A stretch of 64,000 bases of DNA. It comes from Janthinobacterium lividum (GTDB taxonomy: Bacteria; Pseudomonadota; Gammaproteobacteria; Burkholderiales; Burkholderiaceae_D). A program made the translations under genes and the position numbers. The notes under the pieces are model-generated. The model was not told the origin of the DNA. It worked only from the letters and a program-made list of their open reading frames with translations, and ran no database searches. The stretch is taken from the NCBI RefSeq assembly GCF_034424625.1, contig NZ_CP139976.1:3410001-3474000 (forward strand). Direction: 5' to 3'. This document shows, piece after piece, positions 54,456-62,525 of the stretch. How positions within the stretch are numbered: the stretch's first letter is position 1; every line of letters starts with the position of its first letter.

Positions 54456-55003
54456 GACATTATCTGTATATCTGGCACGACCCGGCCGAGCGCATGCTGG
54501 TCGCTTCCGGCATCGAATTCAAGGATTTTATTCCTGCCCTCGGCAAGGCTGGCGGCATCGTGCTGCGCAAGGGCAGCGCCGGGACGGCCAGGAAACCTGC
54601 CAGCTACCAGACCTTGGCGCGGCAGCAACTGCCAGCCCTGGTGCAGGAAGATATCGCTGCCTGCGGCAGCCATGCCTGGGCCGATTGGCAGGGCATGCCG
54701 CCCGCTTCCCCGGATGCAGGCGTGGCCGCGATGCTGGACCACCGTGGCGCGCTCGCACCGCTGCCAGCCTTGCGCAGCCGCTTTCTCGCCTTTGCCCACG
54801 ACGACGGCTGGTATCTGAAACTGTCGTATGCGGCATGGGACGAGGTGGCGGCTTTGCTTGCCGGCGCCATCCCGCCGGCCTTGGGCGCGCTCGATATGGA
54901 TGCGTTGCAACGGGGAGGCGACGCTTATTGGCTGCAAGACGGCGTGGTCCAGGTCGAGCTGAAAACCCACGATATCGACAGCGTGCTGAACCGCCGCCTG
55001 TAA
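54452..55003 (+). CDS. Hypothetical protein
   Basis: A 183-residue soluble protein of unknown family, begun at a TTG overlapping the stop of the DUF1801 gene (TTGA). Several Trp-rich segments (LYIWHDPAER, GSHAWADWQGMP, GDAYWLQDG) are scattered through it. Coupling and the short gap to the next GNAT gene suggest a small operon of three genes. Confidence 0.55.
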   Translation: MRHYLYIWHDPAERMLVASGIEFKDFIPALGKAGGIVLRKGSAGTARKPASYQTLARQQLPALVQEDIAACGSHAWADWQGMPPASPDAGVAAMLDHRGALAPLPALRSRFLAFAHDDGWYLKLSYAAWDEVAALLAGAIPPALGALDMDALQRGGDAYWLQDGVVQVELKTHDIDSVLNRRL

Positions 55004-55006
55004 GGA

Positions 55007-55453
55007 ATGGATAGTACGCCAGCCATGTGCCTGATTCGTCCCTACGCCAGCACGGACATGCAGCCCTGCACCGCCATCCTGGCCCTGGCCGGACGCGACG
55101 CCTTCGGTCCTGTCGCCGGCAGCGCCACTTTCACGACGGCAACGCAGGGCGAAGAGCTCCTCGTTGCTGAATGCGGCGGCATCGTCGCCGGTTTTGCCGC
55201 CGTGTTCACGGGCGACGCCCCCGATTACTTCCTGCACCACCTGTACGTGCACCCGGCGCACAGCGGCATGGGCATCGGCGCGCAACTGCTGGCGGCCGTC
55301 GTGGCGCGCTTCGGTCCCCGTCTGAGCCTGAAGACGCAGCTGGCCAATACGGGCGCGCGGCGCTTTTATGCGCGCGCGGGCTGGGTCGAAGATGCGCAAG
55401 ACAGCGGCGTGGACGCCATCGGCGCGTGGATACGGGTGCGCTACCGGCAGTGA
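55007..55453 (+). CDS. GNAT-family acetyltransferase
   Basis: A 148-residue GNAT with LYVHPAHSGMGIGAQLLAA (acetyl-CoA loop) near residue 80 and NTGARRFYARAGWVED near 120. The substrate is unknown. A second ATG six codons in (55025) is an alternative start. Last gene of a probable operon with the two preceding genes. Confidence 0.82.
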   Translation: MDSTPAMCLIRPYASTDMQPCTAILALAGRDAFGPVAGSATFTTATQGEELLVAECGGIVAGFAAVFTGDAPDYFLHHLYVHPAHSGMGIGAQLLAAVVARFGPRLSLKTQLANTGARRFYARAGWVEDAQDSGVDAIGAWIRVRYRQ

Positions 55454-55583
55454 GGCATGCTGCGCATACTCGTCCCCGTCCGCCGTCATGGGACAGGCGA
55501 AATAATGTGGCAGGCCTTGAAAGCTGGCGATGCCCGTCCTGGGGTCATCATTTAGAGTCCAGGCTATTGGACGGGCTCAAACA

Positions 55584-56627
55584 TCACGCTTTGCTATCCA
55601 TAAGCAGGGCCAGCCTGGCCGCCATGCCGGCATTGTCGCGCAGCAAACCATCTCTCTCCTGCGCCAATGCTTCCATTTTCTGCTGCGATGCTTGCCCATT
55701 TTCCGCCAGCATGTCGAGCTGCCGGTCTTGCGCGGCCAGCGCCACCCTGGCGTCGTTCAGCGCCAGCAGGGCCGTATCGAGCTTGGCCAGCAGGGCGTCG
55801 GCCGACGCGGCCGCCTGCAGATACTGAAATTCGAACTGGTCGCGCTCGGGGCGTACGGTGGCCAGTGCTTCGCGGTCTGCCGCCGCGTCGTCAGCAAGGC
55901 GCGCGTGTTCCGCCTGCAACTGCGCCAGGCGCATGTCTTGCTGCACCAGGGTCGCTTGCTGCCCCTGCAAACGCTGCTGCAGCTGCGCGTTATCCTGTTC
56001 CAGCCGGCTGATTTGTTGCTGAGCCTGCGCCCGTTCCTCGCTGCGTTGCGCGGCGGCCGCTTCCTGGTAATGGTCGAACTGCGAGCGCACCTGCGCCAGC
56101 TGGCGGTTCAGGGCCGCGATTTCCTCGCCCCGGTCGGCCAGCCGTTGCGTCAAGCCTGCGTTATCGCTGTGCAAGGTAGCCAGGGTGACGGCGCGGAAAT
56201 GGTGCTCTTCCTTCAATTGCGCCAGCGCATGCTGGGTGGCGCGCAATTCCTGGGTGAGAGCGGCGCGCGCCTCCGTCAGTTTCAAGCGTTCGTTTTCCGT
56301 CTTCTTCAGTTGCGCCAAAGCCGCGTCGAGTTCCGCGCGGTTCTGCTGCATGCCCGTTTCCAGCTGCTGCGCCACGTCGCGCTGCTGCTTCTCATAGACG
56401 CCGCGCATCGCCTCCATCAACTCGGCCGGCAAGCCTGCCTCCGTTTTCACGGCGCCCGTGCCCTGGAACTCTTCCTTCCAGCGCTTCAACAGGGGAGCGA
56501 TGGTGCTCTTGCTGCCCGTGCTGCCCAGCGCTTCGCGCACGCTGTCGACCGTGGGATTGCGCCCATCGGCCGCGACGATTTGGGCTGCTTTCATAACATC
56601 AGAGTACAGAATGCCGGTGCGGGCCAT
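55584..56627 (-). CDS. KfrA-like DNA-binding coiled-coil protein
   Basis: A 347-residue protein. Residues 5-60 match the KfrA N-terminal DNA-binding domain (ILYSDVMKAAQIVAADGRNP and VREALGSTGSKSTI), and residues 65-340 are one long Gln/Ala/Glu-rich coiled coil. KfrA of IncP plasmids is an autorepressor and nucleoid-like partition factor; chromosomal copies often neighbour recombinases. A set of palindromes lies in the AT-rich gap upstream, ahead of a divergent tyrosine recombinase. GGTGG ribosome site. Confidence 0.85.
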   Translation of the reverse strand: MARTGILYSDVMKAAQIVAADGRNPTVDSVREALGSTGSKSTIAPLLKRWKEEFQGTGAVKTEAGLPAELMEAMRGVYEKQQRDVAQQLETGMQQNRAELDAALAQLKKTENERLKLTEARAALTQELRATQHALAQLKEEHHFRAVTLATLHSDNAGLTQRLADRGEEIAALNRQLAQVRSQFDHYQEAAAAQRSEERAQAQQQISRLEQDNAQLQQRLQGQQATLVQQDMRLAQLQAEHARLADDAAADREALATVRPERDQFEFQYLQAAASADALLAKLDTALLALNDARVALAAQDRQLDMLAENGQASQQKMEALAQERDGLLRDNAGMAARLALLMDSKA

Positions 56628-56654
56628 AAAACCACCTATGAGCGAAATTTAGTA

Positions 56655-56695
56655 ACGTATTACATGATACGTAATATCGAATGATATTACGATAT
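56655..56695. promoter_or_regulatory. Overlapping palindromes between kfrA-like gene and recombinase
   Basis: ACGTAT-N6-ATACGT (56655-56672), TAATATC-N4-GATATTA (56672-56689) and ATATCG-N10-CGATAT (56674-56695) overlap in a stretch about 75% A+T. They sit 28 bases upstream of the kfrA-like ATG, as expected for autorepression. Confidence 0.6.
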
Positions 56696-56815
56696 AAATT
56701 TCCATGATTTTTGTAAAATATAAGTCGCGATAAGATTGCTTATCGCGGGTTATGGGGGTGGTTTGCATGGTATTCTGCGTATTTCCCAGTACACCAGCCC
56801 GATTTCAGCGATTCC

Positions 56816-57835
56816 ATGCCCGATTTGCCCCTTTCCAAACGCCGTGTCGCCGCGCCCAAAAGCGCCGCCTTGGCTCCTGTGCAGTTACACGGCGCCCTGA
56901 TCGATGCCGAACTGGCCGCGCGCCACCAGGCGTTTCTCGCCGCCGCCACGTCGGACAATACGCGCCGCACCTACCGTTCCGCCATCCGCCACTTCCAGGC
57001 GTGGGGCGGGGCGCTGCCCGCCGATGAGTCCACCGTCATCCGCTATCTGTTGGCGTATGCGGACAGCCTGAACGCGCGCACCCTGGCCCTGCGCCTGACA
57101 GCCCTGTCGCAATGGCATGTGTACCAGGGCTTTGCCGACCCTGCGTCTACGCCCACCGTGCGCAAGACCCTGGCCGGCATCGCCCGCCTGCACGGCAAGC
57201 CAAAGAAGAAGGCCAAGGCCCTGCCGCTGGAAGACCTGGAGCTGATCGTCGCCAGGCTGGCCGCGCTGGGCAGCGTCAAGGCCTTGCGCGACAGCGCCTT
57301 GCTGCAACTGGGATTTTTTGGCGGTTTTCGCCGCAGCGAACTGGTGGGATTGACTGTGGAAGACGTGAGCTGGGAGCCGCAGGGCATGGTGATCACCCTG
57401 CCACGCTCGAAAACGGACCAGCTGGGGGAGGGCATCGTCAAGGCGATCCCGTTCGGCGACGGCGTCTGTTGTCCGGCCACGGCCTTGCGCGCCTGGCTGG
57501 CCGCGGCGCACATCCGCACGGGGCCGCTATTGCGCACCGTCAATCAGTGGGGTCATGTGAGCGTGAAAGCGCTGCACGCGAGCAGCATCAACACGATACT
57601 GGAAGGCTGCGCCAGGCTGGCGGCGCTCGATTACGTGCCGGAATTGTCCAGCCACAGCCTGCGCCGCGGCATGGCCACCAGCGCACATCGGGCAGGCGCC
57701 GATTTCCAGGCCATCAAGCGCCAGGGCGGCTGGCGCCACGACGGCACCGTGCATGGCTATATAGAAGAGGCGGGGCGCTTCGAGGAAAATGCGGCGGGAA
57801 GTTTGTTGAAGGCAAAGAGGAAGCCGGCGGGCTGA
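56816..57835 (+). CDS. Tyrosine recombinase/site-specific integrase
   Basis: A 339-residue recombinase. The SAM-like N-terminal core-binding domain spans residues 35-125 and the catalytic domain follows. Active residues are Arg172 (GFRRSEL), Lys199 (RSKTDQ), His280-x-x-Arg283 (HSLRRG), Trp307 (GGWRHD, replacing the second His) and Tyr315 (HGYIE). All are present, so it should be active. No adjacent tRNA, excisionase or evident att repeat was found. It could mobilise the small-gene region that follows or act in chromosome maintenance with the KfrA-like protein. Confidence 0.88.
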   Translation: MPDLPLSKRRVAAPKSAALAPVQLHGALIDAELAARHQAFLAAATSDNTRRTYRSAIRHFQAWGGALPADESTVIRYLLAYADSLNARTLALRLTALSQWHVYQGFADPASTPTVRKTLAGIARLHGKPKKKAKALPLEDLELIVARLAALGSVKALRDSALLQLGFFGGFRRSELVGLTVEDVSWEPQGMVITLPRSKTDQLGEGIVKAIPFGDGVCCPATALRAWLAAAHIRTGPLLRTVNQWGHVSVKALHASSINTILEGCARLAALDYVPELSSHSLRRGMATSAHRAGADFQAIKRQGGWRHDGTVHGYIEEAGRFEENAAGSLLKAKRKPAG

Positions 57836-57857
57836 GGGCGCCCGGCAACCTCCGGTA

Positions 57858-58229
57858 TTACGTAGATGCTACTTCGCTACGCTCCATTTCCAACTCGGTA
57901 GCGGAGCTTAATTGCGCCGCAATGAGGGCGCTCAGATCAACGTCCGCACCGCCGTCGGATACGTCCGCGCAGGTATCGATAATTAGCTGAAAACAGTTGT
58001 CGCGTATCTCCCGCGTGTCTAAATCCAGCGGCGGAGGCGCCAATAGCGCGATTTCCAGTCCAAGCGCGAAGGCGCGATATGCCGGATATTCCTCGTATTT
58101 CCCTTCCTGGTCAGGCGAGAGTCTGAGACCAAGTGCCTGGGCCAGAACGACAACAGTTGCTTCGAATGACAGCGTTGGTCGAATGTTCAGACAAGCCGTA
58201 AAATAGCTTCCACTTTGAAAATGGCGCAT
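57858..58229 (-). CDS. Small acidic protein, immunity-like
   Basis: A 123-residue acidic protein. EGKYEEYPAYRAFALGLEIALLAPP resembles a pattern common in immunity proteins of polymorphic toxin systems, but no named family can be assigned. An AGAGG site precedes the ATG. First of three tandem minus-strand small genes with lower G+C than the surroundings, convergent with the recombinase gene. Confidence 0.5.
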   Translation of the reverse strand: MRHFQSGSYFTACLNIRPTLSFEATVVVLAQALGLRLSPDQEGKYEEYPAYRAFALGLEIALLAPPPLDLDTREIRDNCFQLIIDTCADVSDGGADVDLSALIAAQLSSATELEMERSEVAST

Positions 58230-58280
58230 GCAACCTCTGGTGTAAATTTAAAATGGATGACCTCTTGCCACGTCAGGTTC

Positions 58281-58310
58281 GGACGTCCGCTCCTGGCCGG
58301 CTGAAGCCGC
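58281..58310. repeat. Degenerate repeat, copy A
   Basis: Contains CCGCTCCTGGCCGG followed by CTGAAGCCGC. It aligns with copies B and C and lies 52 bases upstream of the first small gene. Confidence 0.5.
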
Positions 58311-58311
58311 C

Positions 58312-58725
58312 TCAAATGCCATACTTGTTCTGAACGGCGGCCTTAAGCTCAGCCTGCGGCAAGCCTCCTTGCTGCCAAAACGCAAAAAAATACTCCAATG
58401 TTCCGGCAGAAGCGTCCATATCCATAGGATGCAACACGCAGATGGCAGTTCTTATTTTCAAAACGTCTGGCTCGTCCGATTGATCGCGCCCTTCGATTGC
58501 TCGCCAGAGGCGCACTCGCTCCGCAATGACTTCCTCAGCCGTCGCCGCGCCGGTGATGAATCGACTCGCCACAGCTGCGGCTGACTTAGCAGCCTCAGGC
58601 AATTGTGAAGTCACGCTTCCTATCGCCTCAATCATGAATTGCTGAGCTAAAAATTGCTCTGCAGGGTCATCCAAGTCCACCGCAGATGCGATAGCATCAA
58701 AAAGTTTCTTATTCAACATTTGCAT
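58312..58725 (-). CDS. Hypothetical protein, second of the small-gene array
   Basis: A 137-residue, mainly helical protein of unknown family. It has LDDPAEQFLAQQFMIEAIGS and a C-terminal GTLEYFFAFWQQGGLP. No ribosome site is obvious at either candidate ATG (58725 or 58719). Position and isolation between repeat copies fit an immunity or accessory gene; there is no direct functional evidence. Confidence 0.5.
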   Translation of the reverse strand: MQMLNKKLFDAIASAVDLDDPAEQFLAQQFMIEAIGSVTSQLPEAAKSAAAVASRFITGAATAEEVIAERVRLWRAIEGRDQSDEPDVLKIRTAICVLHPMDMDASAGTLEYFFAFWQQGGLPQAELKAAVQNKYGI

Positions 58726-58756
58726 TCAGTTTCAGTGATTGCTCGGTGCCCACATC

Positions 58757-58786
58757 GGGGCCGCTTCTGGCCGGTTGCGGTCGGTG
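58757..58786. repeat. Degenerate repeat, copy B
   Basis: Contains CCGCTTCTGGCCGG then TTGCGGTCGG. Matches copy A at most of the first 16 positions. It lies between the second and third small genes. Confidence 0.55.
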
Positions 58787-58800
58787 GCGACCATCCGAAA

Positions 58801-59040
58801 TTATTGCTCGTCACGCAATTGCGCCCGAGCTTCTGACAACGCTTGACCATATTCCATATTAAATGGAGCTACTGATTTCTTCTCAAAAATACAGCACAAA
58901 TTCCAGAGCGCCCTTTGTTCTGCTTGGTCTATTATGTTCAATTGGCCTGAATCAGAGTAGCGCCTCAAAAACTCAAATAAAACAAGGGCCTCATCAGCAG
59001 TAAGTGTTATGTGAACTTCAGAATTTGTATGTTCGTTCAT
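58801..59040 (-). CDS. Small hypothetical protein, third of the array, immunity-like
   Basis: A 79-residue acidic protein, strongly helical. The stretch HITLTADEALVLFEFLRRYS and DQAEQRALWNLCCIFEK resembles a small-protein type often found beside toxin genes, but this is pattern memory and not a confirmed family. No ribosome site is visible. Nearest upstream sequence (59041-59249) is AT-rich and carries repeat copy C. Confidence 0.5.
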   Translation of the reverse strand: MNEHTNSEVHITLTADEALVLFEFLRRYSDSGQLNIIDQAEQRALWNLCCIFEKKSVAPFNMEYGQALSEARAQLRDEQ

Positions 59041-59120
59041 ATGATGTAGATTCGCGCTTTATCTTCGTCTGTAAATGGCCGAGTGTCGCTGTTGGTGGGT
59101 GACGCATATGCCTTGTTTTT

Positions 59121-59143
59121 TCTGCTTTTGGCCGAACTCAGCC
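59121..59143. repeat. Degenerate repeat, copy C
   Basis: TCTGCTTTTGGCCG followed by AACTCAGCC, a weaker match to copies A and B, upstream of the third small gene. Confidence 0.35.
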
Positions 59144-59249
59144 TAAGTCTTCAGGACAGCATTTCAACGCAGTTCGCCAGTCTCTCCGAATATGTTTGCC
59201 ATGTATGGCATTGTTGATTTTTTGAAAAGCAAAAAACAGGAAAGTGATT

Positions 59250-59687
59250 TTACGAGGCGTTCCTGGACAGCAGCCTGATGAAATGAATGCGCTCCCTGGC
59301 AGGATCACCAAAGTGCTCCACCAGCCGTACCTGGTATCCATTGCGGATCAGCAAGCGCAGCATGGCGGGATAGCGGTTCATCGATTTCACCGTGACGGCC
59401 GCAAAGCCGTGTGCGCTGGCCCAGGCTTCCTGGGCTTCCAGCAGCATCTGCGCCAGTCCCGTCTTGCGGTGCGCAGGCAGCACGCCGCCGAGCCAGCTAT
59501 ACAAGGAACCATCCTCGGCGGCATATCCCAGCTTGCAGCCGACGGGCTGGCCGTCCGCTTCCGCGATGAGCACCAGCGCGCTGGCGGGCAGCCGCTCCTG
59601 CAGCTGGGCCAGGCTGCGCCGCTGGTCGAATTCGGGTATCGCCTGCAGCACGTGCCAGGCTTCCGCGATGCTGCCGGGCCGTATCAT
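59250..59687 (-). CDS. GNAT-family acetyltransferase
   Basis: A 145-residue GNAT with LGGVLPAHRKTGLAQMLLEAQ as acetyl-CoA loop near residue 70 and MLRLLIRNGYQV near 108. The G-x-G/A loop is reduced (KTGLA), as in several members. The ATG overlaps the stop of the thioesterase gene (ATGA), so the two are co-translated. The substrate is unknown. Confidence 0.82.
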   Translation of the reverse strand: MIRPGSIAEAWHVLQAIPEFDQRRSLAQLQERLPASALVLIAEADGQPVGCKLGYAAEDGSLYSWLGGVLPAHRKTGLAQMLLEAQEAWASAHGFAAVTVKSMNRYPAMLRLLIRNGYQVRLVEHFGDPARERIHFIRLLSRNAS

Positions 59688-60136
59688 GCGGCCGCTTGTT
59701 CCCGGGGGCGGATGATCATGCAGGTGGCTGTCGCGTGCGCGTACACTTTACCGGCTTCGTCGCGGATCGTGCCCTCGGAAATGACCAGGTTGCGTCCCGC
59801 ATTGATGACCTTGCCTTCAGCGTAGACCGTCACGTTGAAGGGCAGGGGGCGGCACATCTTGATGTTGAGGTCCGTCGTGCCGTAGCTTTCGCCGGCCGGC
59901 AAGACCGTGTGCGTGGCGCAGCCCGTGACCGTGTCGAGCACGGTGGCGGCAAAACCGCCGTGCACGCCGCCCATGGGATTGGTGTGCGTTTCATTTGCCG
60001 TCGCCGTGAAGATGACACGGCCATGCTCGACCGTCTGCGCATCCATGGGCATGGTCTTGGAAATGCCGGGCCGGGGGAACAGGCCTTGCGCGAAAGCCTG
60101 CATCAGTTGCAAGCCGGTCATGTCGTTGGGGTGCAT
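59684..60136 (-). CDS. PaaI-family hotdog thioesterase
   Basis: A 150-residue acyl-CoA thioesterase of the PaaI/YigI type. The catalytic hotdog motif NPMGGVHGGFAATVLDTV is near residue 55. TDLNIKMCRPLP and ISEGTIRDEAGKVYAHATAT follow. Start at 60136 from an AGGAG site. Downstream of the MarR gene on the same strand, 31 bases apart, and coupled to a GNAT. Confidence 0.87.
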   Translation of the reverse strand: MHPNDMTGLQLMQAFAQGLFPRPGISKTMPMDAQTVEHGRVIFTATANETHTNPMGGVHGGFAATVLDTVTGCATHTVLPAGESYGTTDLNIKMCRPLPFNVTVYAEGKVINAGRNLVISEGTIRDEAGKVYAHATATCMIIRPREQAAA

Positions 60137-60167
60137 GGTAACTCCTGTGGTGGTGATGTGGGATGGG

Positions 60168-60650
60168 TCAGACATCCTGCGCAAAACGCAGGCGCGAGGC
60201 GTGCAGCAGGAAGCGGGCCACGACGGCCAGTTCTTCTTCGCTGAAACCTTGCTTCAGTTGTTCATTCAGGCTGTCGAGCAGGGGCAGAGCGGCAGCCAGC
60301 ACCTCGCCGCCCCTGGGCGACATGTGCAGGGTGCCGGCGCGCGCGTCGAGCGCCGACTGGCCGCGCACGATGAGGCCGTTTTCTTCCATGCGCGCCACCA
60401 GGCCCGTGACGGCCGAGTTTTTCAGTTGCAGCGCCCGCCCCAGATCCTTCAATTGGCAGCCTTCCTCGCCCTTCAGGGCAAACAAGGCGACGACTTGCGT
60501 GCCGGAAAATCCAAGTTCGCTGCTGAAGACGGCATCGGCCGAGCGAAACAGGTTCTGGCGCGCCAGGTTAAGCAGATTGAACAGGCGCGGCGAACGCTCG
60601 CCCAGCGGGCAGGCGGCGGTTGTATCGGGGAGGTCAGTATTGGTACGCAT
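60168..60650 (-). CDS. MarR-family transcriptional regulator
   Basis: A 160-residue winged-helix regulator with the MarR recognition region CQLKDLGRALQLKNSAVTGLV and wing segment ARAGTLHMSPRGGEVLAA. Probably represses its own operon with the thioesterase and GNAT genes; matching inverted arms lie across its start. ATG 60650 was preferred because further upstream codons run into the operator. Confidence 0.88.
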   Translation of the reverse strand: MRTNTDLPDTTAACPLGERSPRLFNLLNLARQNLFRSADAVFSSELGFSGTQVVALFALKGEEGCQLKDLGRALQLKNSAVTGLVARMEENGLIVRGQSALDARAGTLHMSPRGGEVLAAALPLLDSLNEQLKQGFSEEELAVVARFLLHASRLRFAQDV

Positions 60651-60676
60651 GCGGAGTATACTACTACGTATGCGTA
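60644..60676. promoter_or_regulatory. Inverted repeat across the MarR gene start
   Basis: TACGCAT (60644-60650) and ATGCGTA (60670-60676) are perfect inverted arms 19 bases apart in an AT-rich stretch with TATAC and TACGTA. One arm overlaps the start codon. Confidence 0.4.
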
Positions 60677-60731
60677 ATAAAGCAAGCATCGATTCTCAAG
60701 TACCAGCGGGAGGCAAATATCGACTGGCGGT

Positions 60732-61106
60732 CTACGGGGAATTCGCCAGGATGAAGACTGCCTTTGCCCCTGACTGACGGGTCGCGATAATATTAGCACC
60801 CTGTATTACGGGGTGACTAAACGTGTCTACAACGTTCGAATCCGGAAAAATCGAAATGACCAGCATGTTGTCTGTGATCCGCCAGTACAGAATCGGACCC
60901 GAGACGGGACCGCCTTTGCGGCCAAAAGTCGCGCGTACTATTGCGTCCTTGTCGAACGAGAAAATTTGCTGCAGATCCGGGTCGATCAATGTCAACGTCT
61001 TGCCAACCAAAGCAAGTTGCGTCCAGTCGGTCAGATTTTGCGGTTCGGGCTTCACACAGCCGAACAACGGTAATGCAATCAGCGATATGACTAATTTTCT
61101 GCGCAT
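60732..61106 (-). CDS. Small hypothetical lipoprotein
   Basis: A 124-residue lipoprotein with lipobox LFGC (Cys17). The mature part is beta-rich (LALVGKTLTLIDPDLQQIFSF, GPILYWRITDNMLVISIF) and has no recognised family. An AGAAAG site precedes the ATG. Codon use is more AT-rich than in the neighbours. Confidence 0.65.
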   Translation of the reverse strand: MRRKLVISLIALPLFGCVKPEPQNLTDWTQLALVGKTLTLIDPDLQQIFSFDKDAIVRATFGRKGGPVSGPILYWRITDNMLVISIFPDSNVVDTFSHPVIQGANIIATRQSGAKAVFILANSP

Positions 61107-61240
61107 GGCACTTTCTCAAGTCGTGATTTTAAAAATCCTGGATAGGCAAACCAGCGTTACCTATAGTGGAAAATTACTAAACCGATAATGTCACATGCTG
61201 ACCTGAGAGGCAATTCACAACGCATTCTGAACTTTGGTTT

Positions 61241-62434
61241 CTAATCGCGATGATGGCGCCCCACATACCGGGCTCGCGGCCGTATCAGGGCTGCGCTGGC
61301 GGCTTGCTCAGCGGCATGCGCGATCCAGCCGGCCGAACGGGCCAGCGCAAACACGCTCATGCCCGCGCCTTCTGGCCAGCCGAAAGCCAGCTCCATCGCG
61401 GCCAGCGCCAGGTCGGCGTTCGGCTTGGTATCGAGCAGCTCGCCTGCCGTGGCGCACACGGCCAGGATGGCGCGCAGTTGCGGATGCGCGTGCGACAGCG
61501 CCGACAAGCGCTCCAGCAAATACGCGGCGCGCGGGTCGCCGTGCGGATACAGCGGGTGGCCAAAGCCGGCGAATTCCGGCGCGATGGCCGCGTAGTATTT
61601 GCCGATGGCGGCCCTTGCATCCCTGGCGTCTGGCGCGGCAAGCGCCTGCGTCAACATGCGCCTTGCGGCCGCACTGCCACCGCCGTGCTTGTCACCGGAC
61701 AAGGCCGCCAATCCCGCGCCCAATGCCGCCGGCAGGCTGGCGCCCGTCGAAGCGACGCAGCGCACGGCAAAGGTCGATGCATTCAATTCATGGTCGGCCA
61801 GCAGCACGAGCGCGGCGCGCAGCAATTCAGCCTGCTCCGCGTCGGCGTTCCACGCATTGGCCAACTGTAGGTGCAGCGGCAAGGCGGACGGCGGCGTCTG
61901 CAGCAGGGCGGCGGCCAGGATGCGCATCAGTTCGGGGCCATATTGCAACATGGCCGCTGGGGCGGGCTTGGCCCCCAGCATGGCCATGGCAAGCATGGCG
62001 CGCGCCAGCGGCGTGGTATCCGGCGCGCTGGCCAACCTATGCGGCAGGGCAGGCGCGTCTTGCCGGAAATAATCGCTTGCGCCATCGTCCCACAGCAGCC
62101 CTGCGGCCGCTTCCAGGGTCGCGTGCCGGGCCAGCGCTGTCGCATCGCAGCCCCGGTACAGCAATCGGCCATCGAGGATGTGGGAAATCCGCGTCTCCAA
62201 CACGGGCAAGCCCCAGTGCATGGCAGCCACGGCAGTCTGGCCGCCGCGCTTGGCGTCATTCTTGCGCGCCACGAGGCGCAGCACGTCTTCCTGCGGATAG
62301 CGCTTGCGGCGCGACGTTCCATTGCTGACGGAAGCGAGCAAGCCACGGCTCACATAGGAATACAGGGTGGGCAGGCTGACGCCCAGCAGGCGCGCAGCGT
62401 CAAGAGCGGACAGATCGTTGTTCATGGCGGCCAT
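61241..62434 (-). CDS. Citrate synthase-family protein with N-terminal helix-turn-helix
   Basis: A 397-residue fusion. The first 60 residues are a MerR/excisionase-like helix-turn-helix (DAARLLGVSLPTLYSYVSRG, RRKRYPQEDVLRL). Residues 80-390 are citrate synthase with catalytic His in ADHELNAST, His in GFGHPLYPHG and Asp in KPNADLALAA, so catalysis is possible. GDKHGGG and GWPEGAGMSVFALARSAGWIAH are typical. Start uncertain among 62449 (GTG), 62434 and 62425. Divergent from a GNAT gene. Confidence 0.85.
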   Translation of the reverse strand: MAAMNNDLSALDAARLLGVSLPTLYSYVSRGLLASVSNGTSRRKRYPQEDVLRLVARKNDAKRGGQTAVAAMHWGLPVLETRISHILDGRLLYRGCDATALARHATLEAAAGLLWDDGASDYFRQDAPALPHRLASAPDTTPLARAMLAMAMLGAKPAPAAMLQYGPELMRILAAALLQTPPSALPLHLQLANAWNADAEQAELLRAALVLLADHELNASTFAVRCVASTGASLPAALGAGLAALSGDKHGGGSAAARRMLTQALAAPDARDARAAIGKYYAAIAPEFAGFGHPLYPHGDPRAAYLLERLSALSHAHPQLRAILAVCATAGELLDTKPNADLALAAMELAFGWPEGAGMSVFALARSAGWIAHAAEQAASAALIRPRARYVGRHHRD

Positions 62435-62525
62435 TGTAGCGTTTGTCACTTTATATTGATTGATGGAATCAAGATTGACGGCCCGGGTGGCGCGTCACTA
62501 GACTCATGCCTTTCCCGGAGTATCC

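Noticed and set aside
59138..59341. 67-codon minus-strand frame between the small-gene array and the GNAT gene
   Set aside because: It overlaps the GNAT coding region in another frame, has no ribosome site and shows no recognisable pattern.
60834..60843. GTTCGAATCC, a T-loop-like sequence suggesting a tRNA
   Set aside because: It lies inside the lipoprotein coding region, and no acceptor stem, anticodon arm or D-arm pairs around it.
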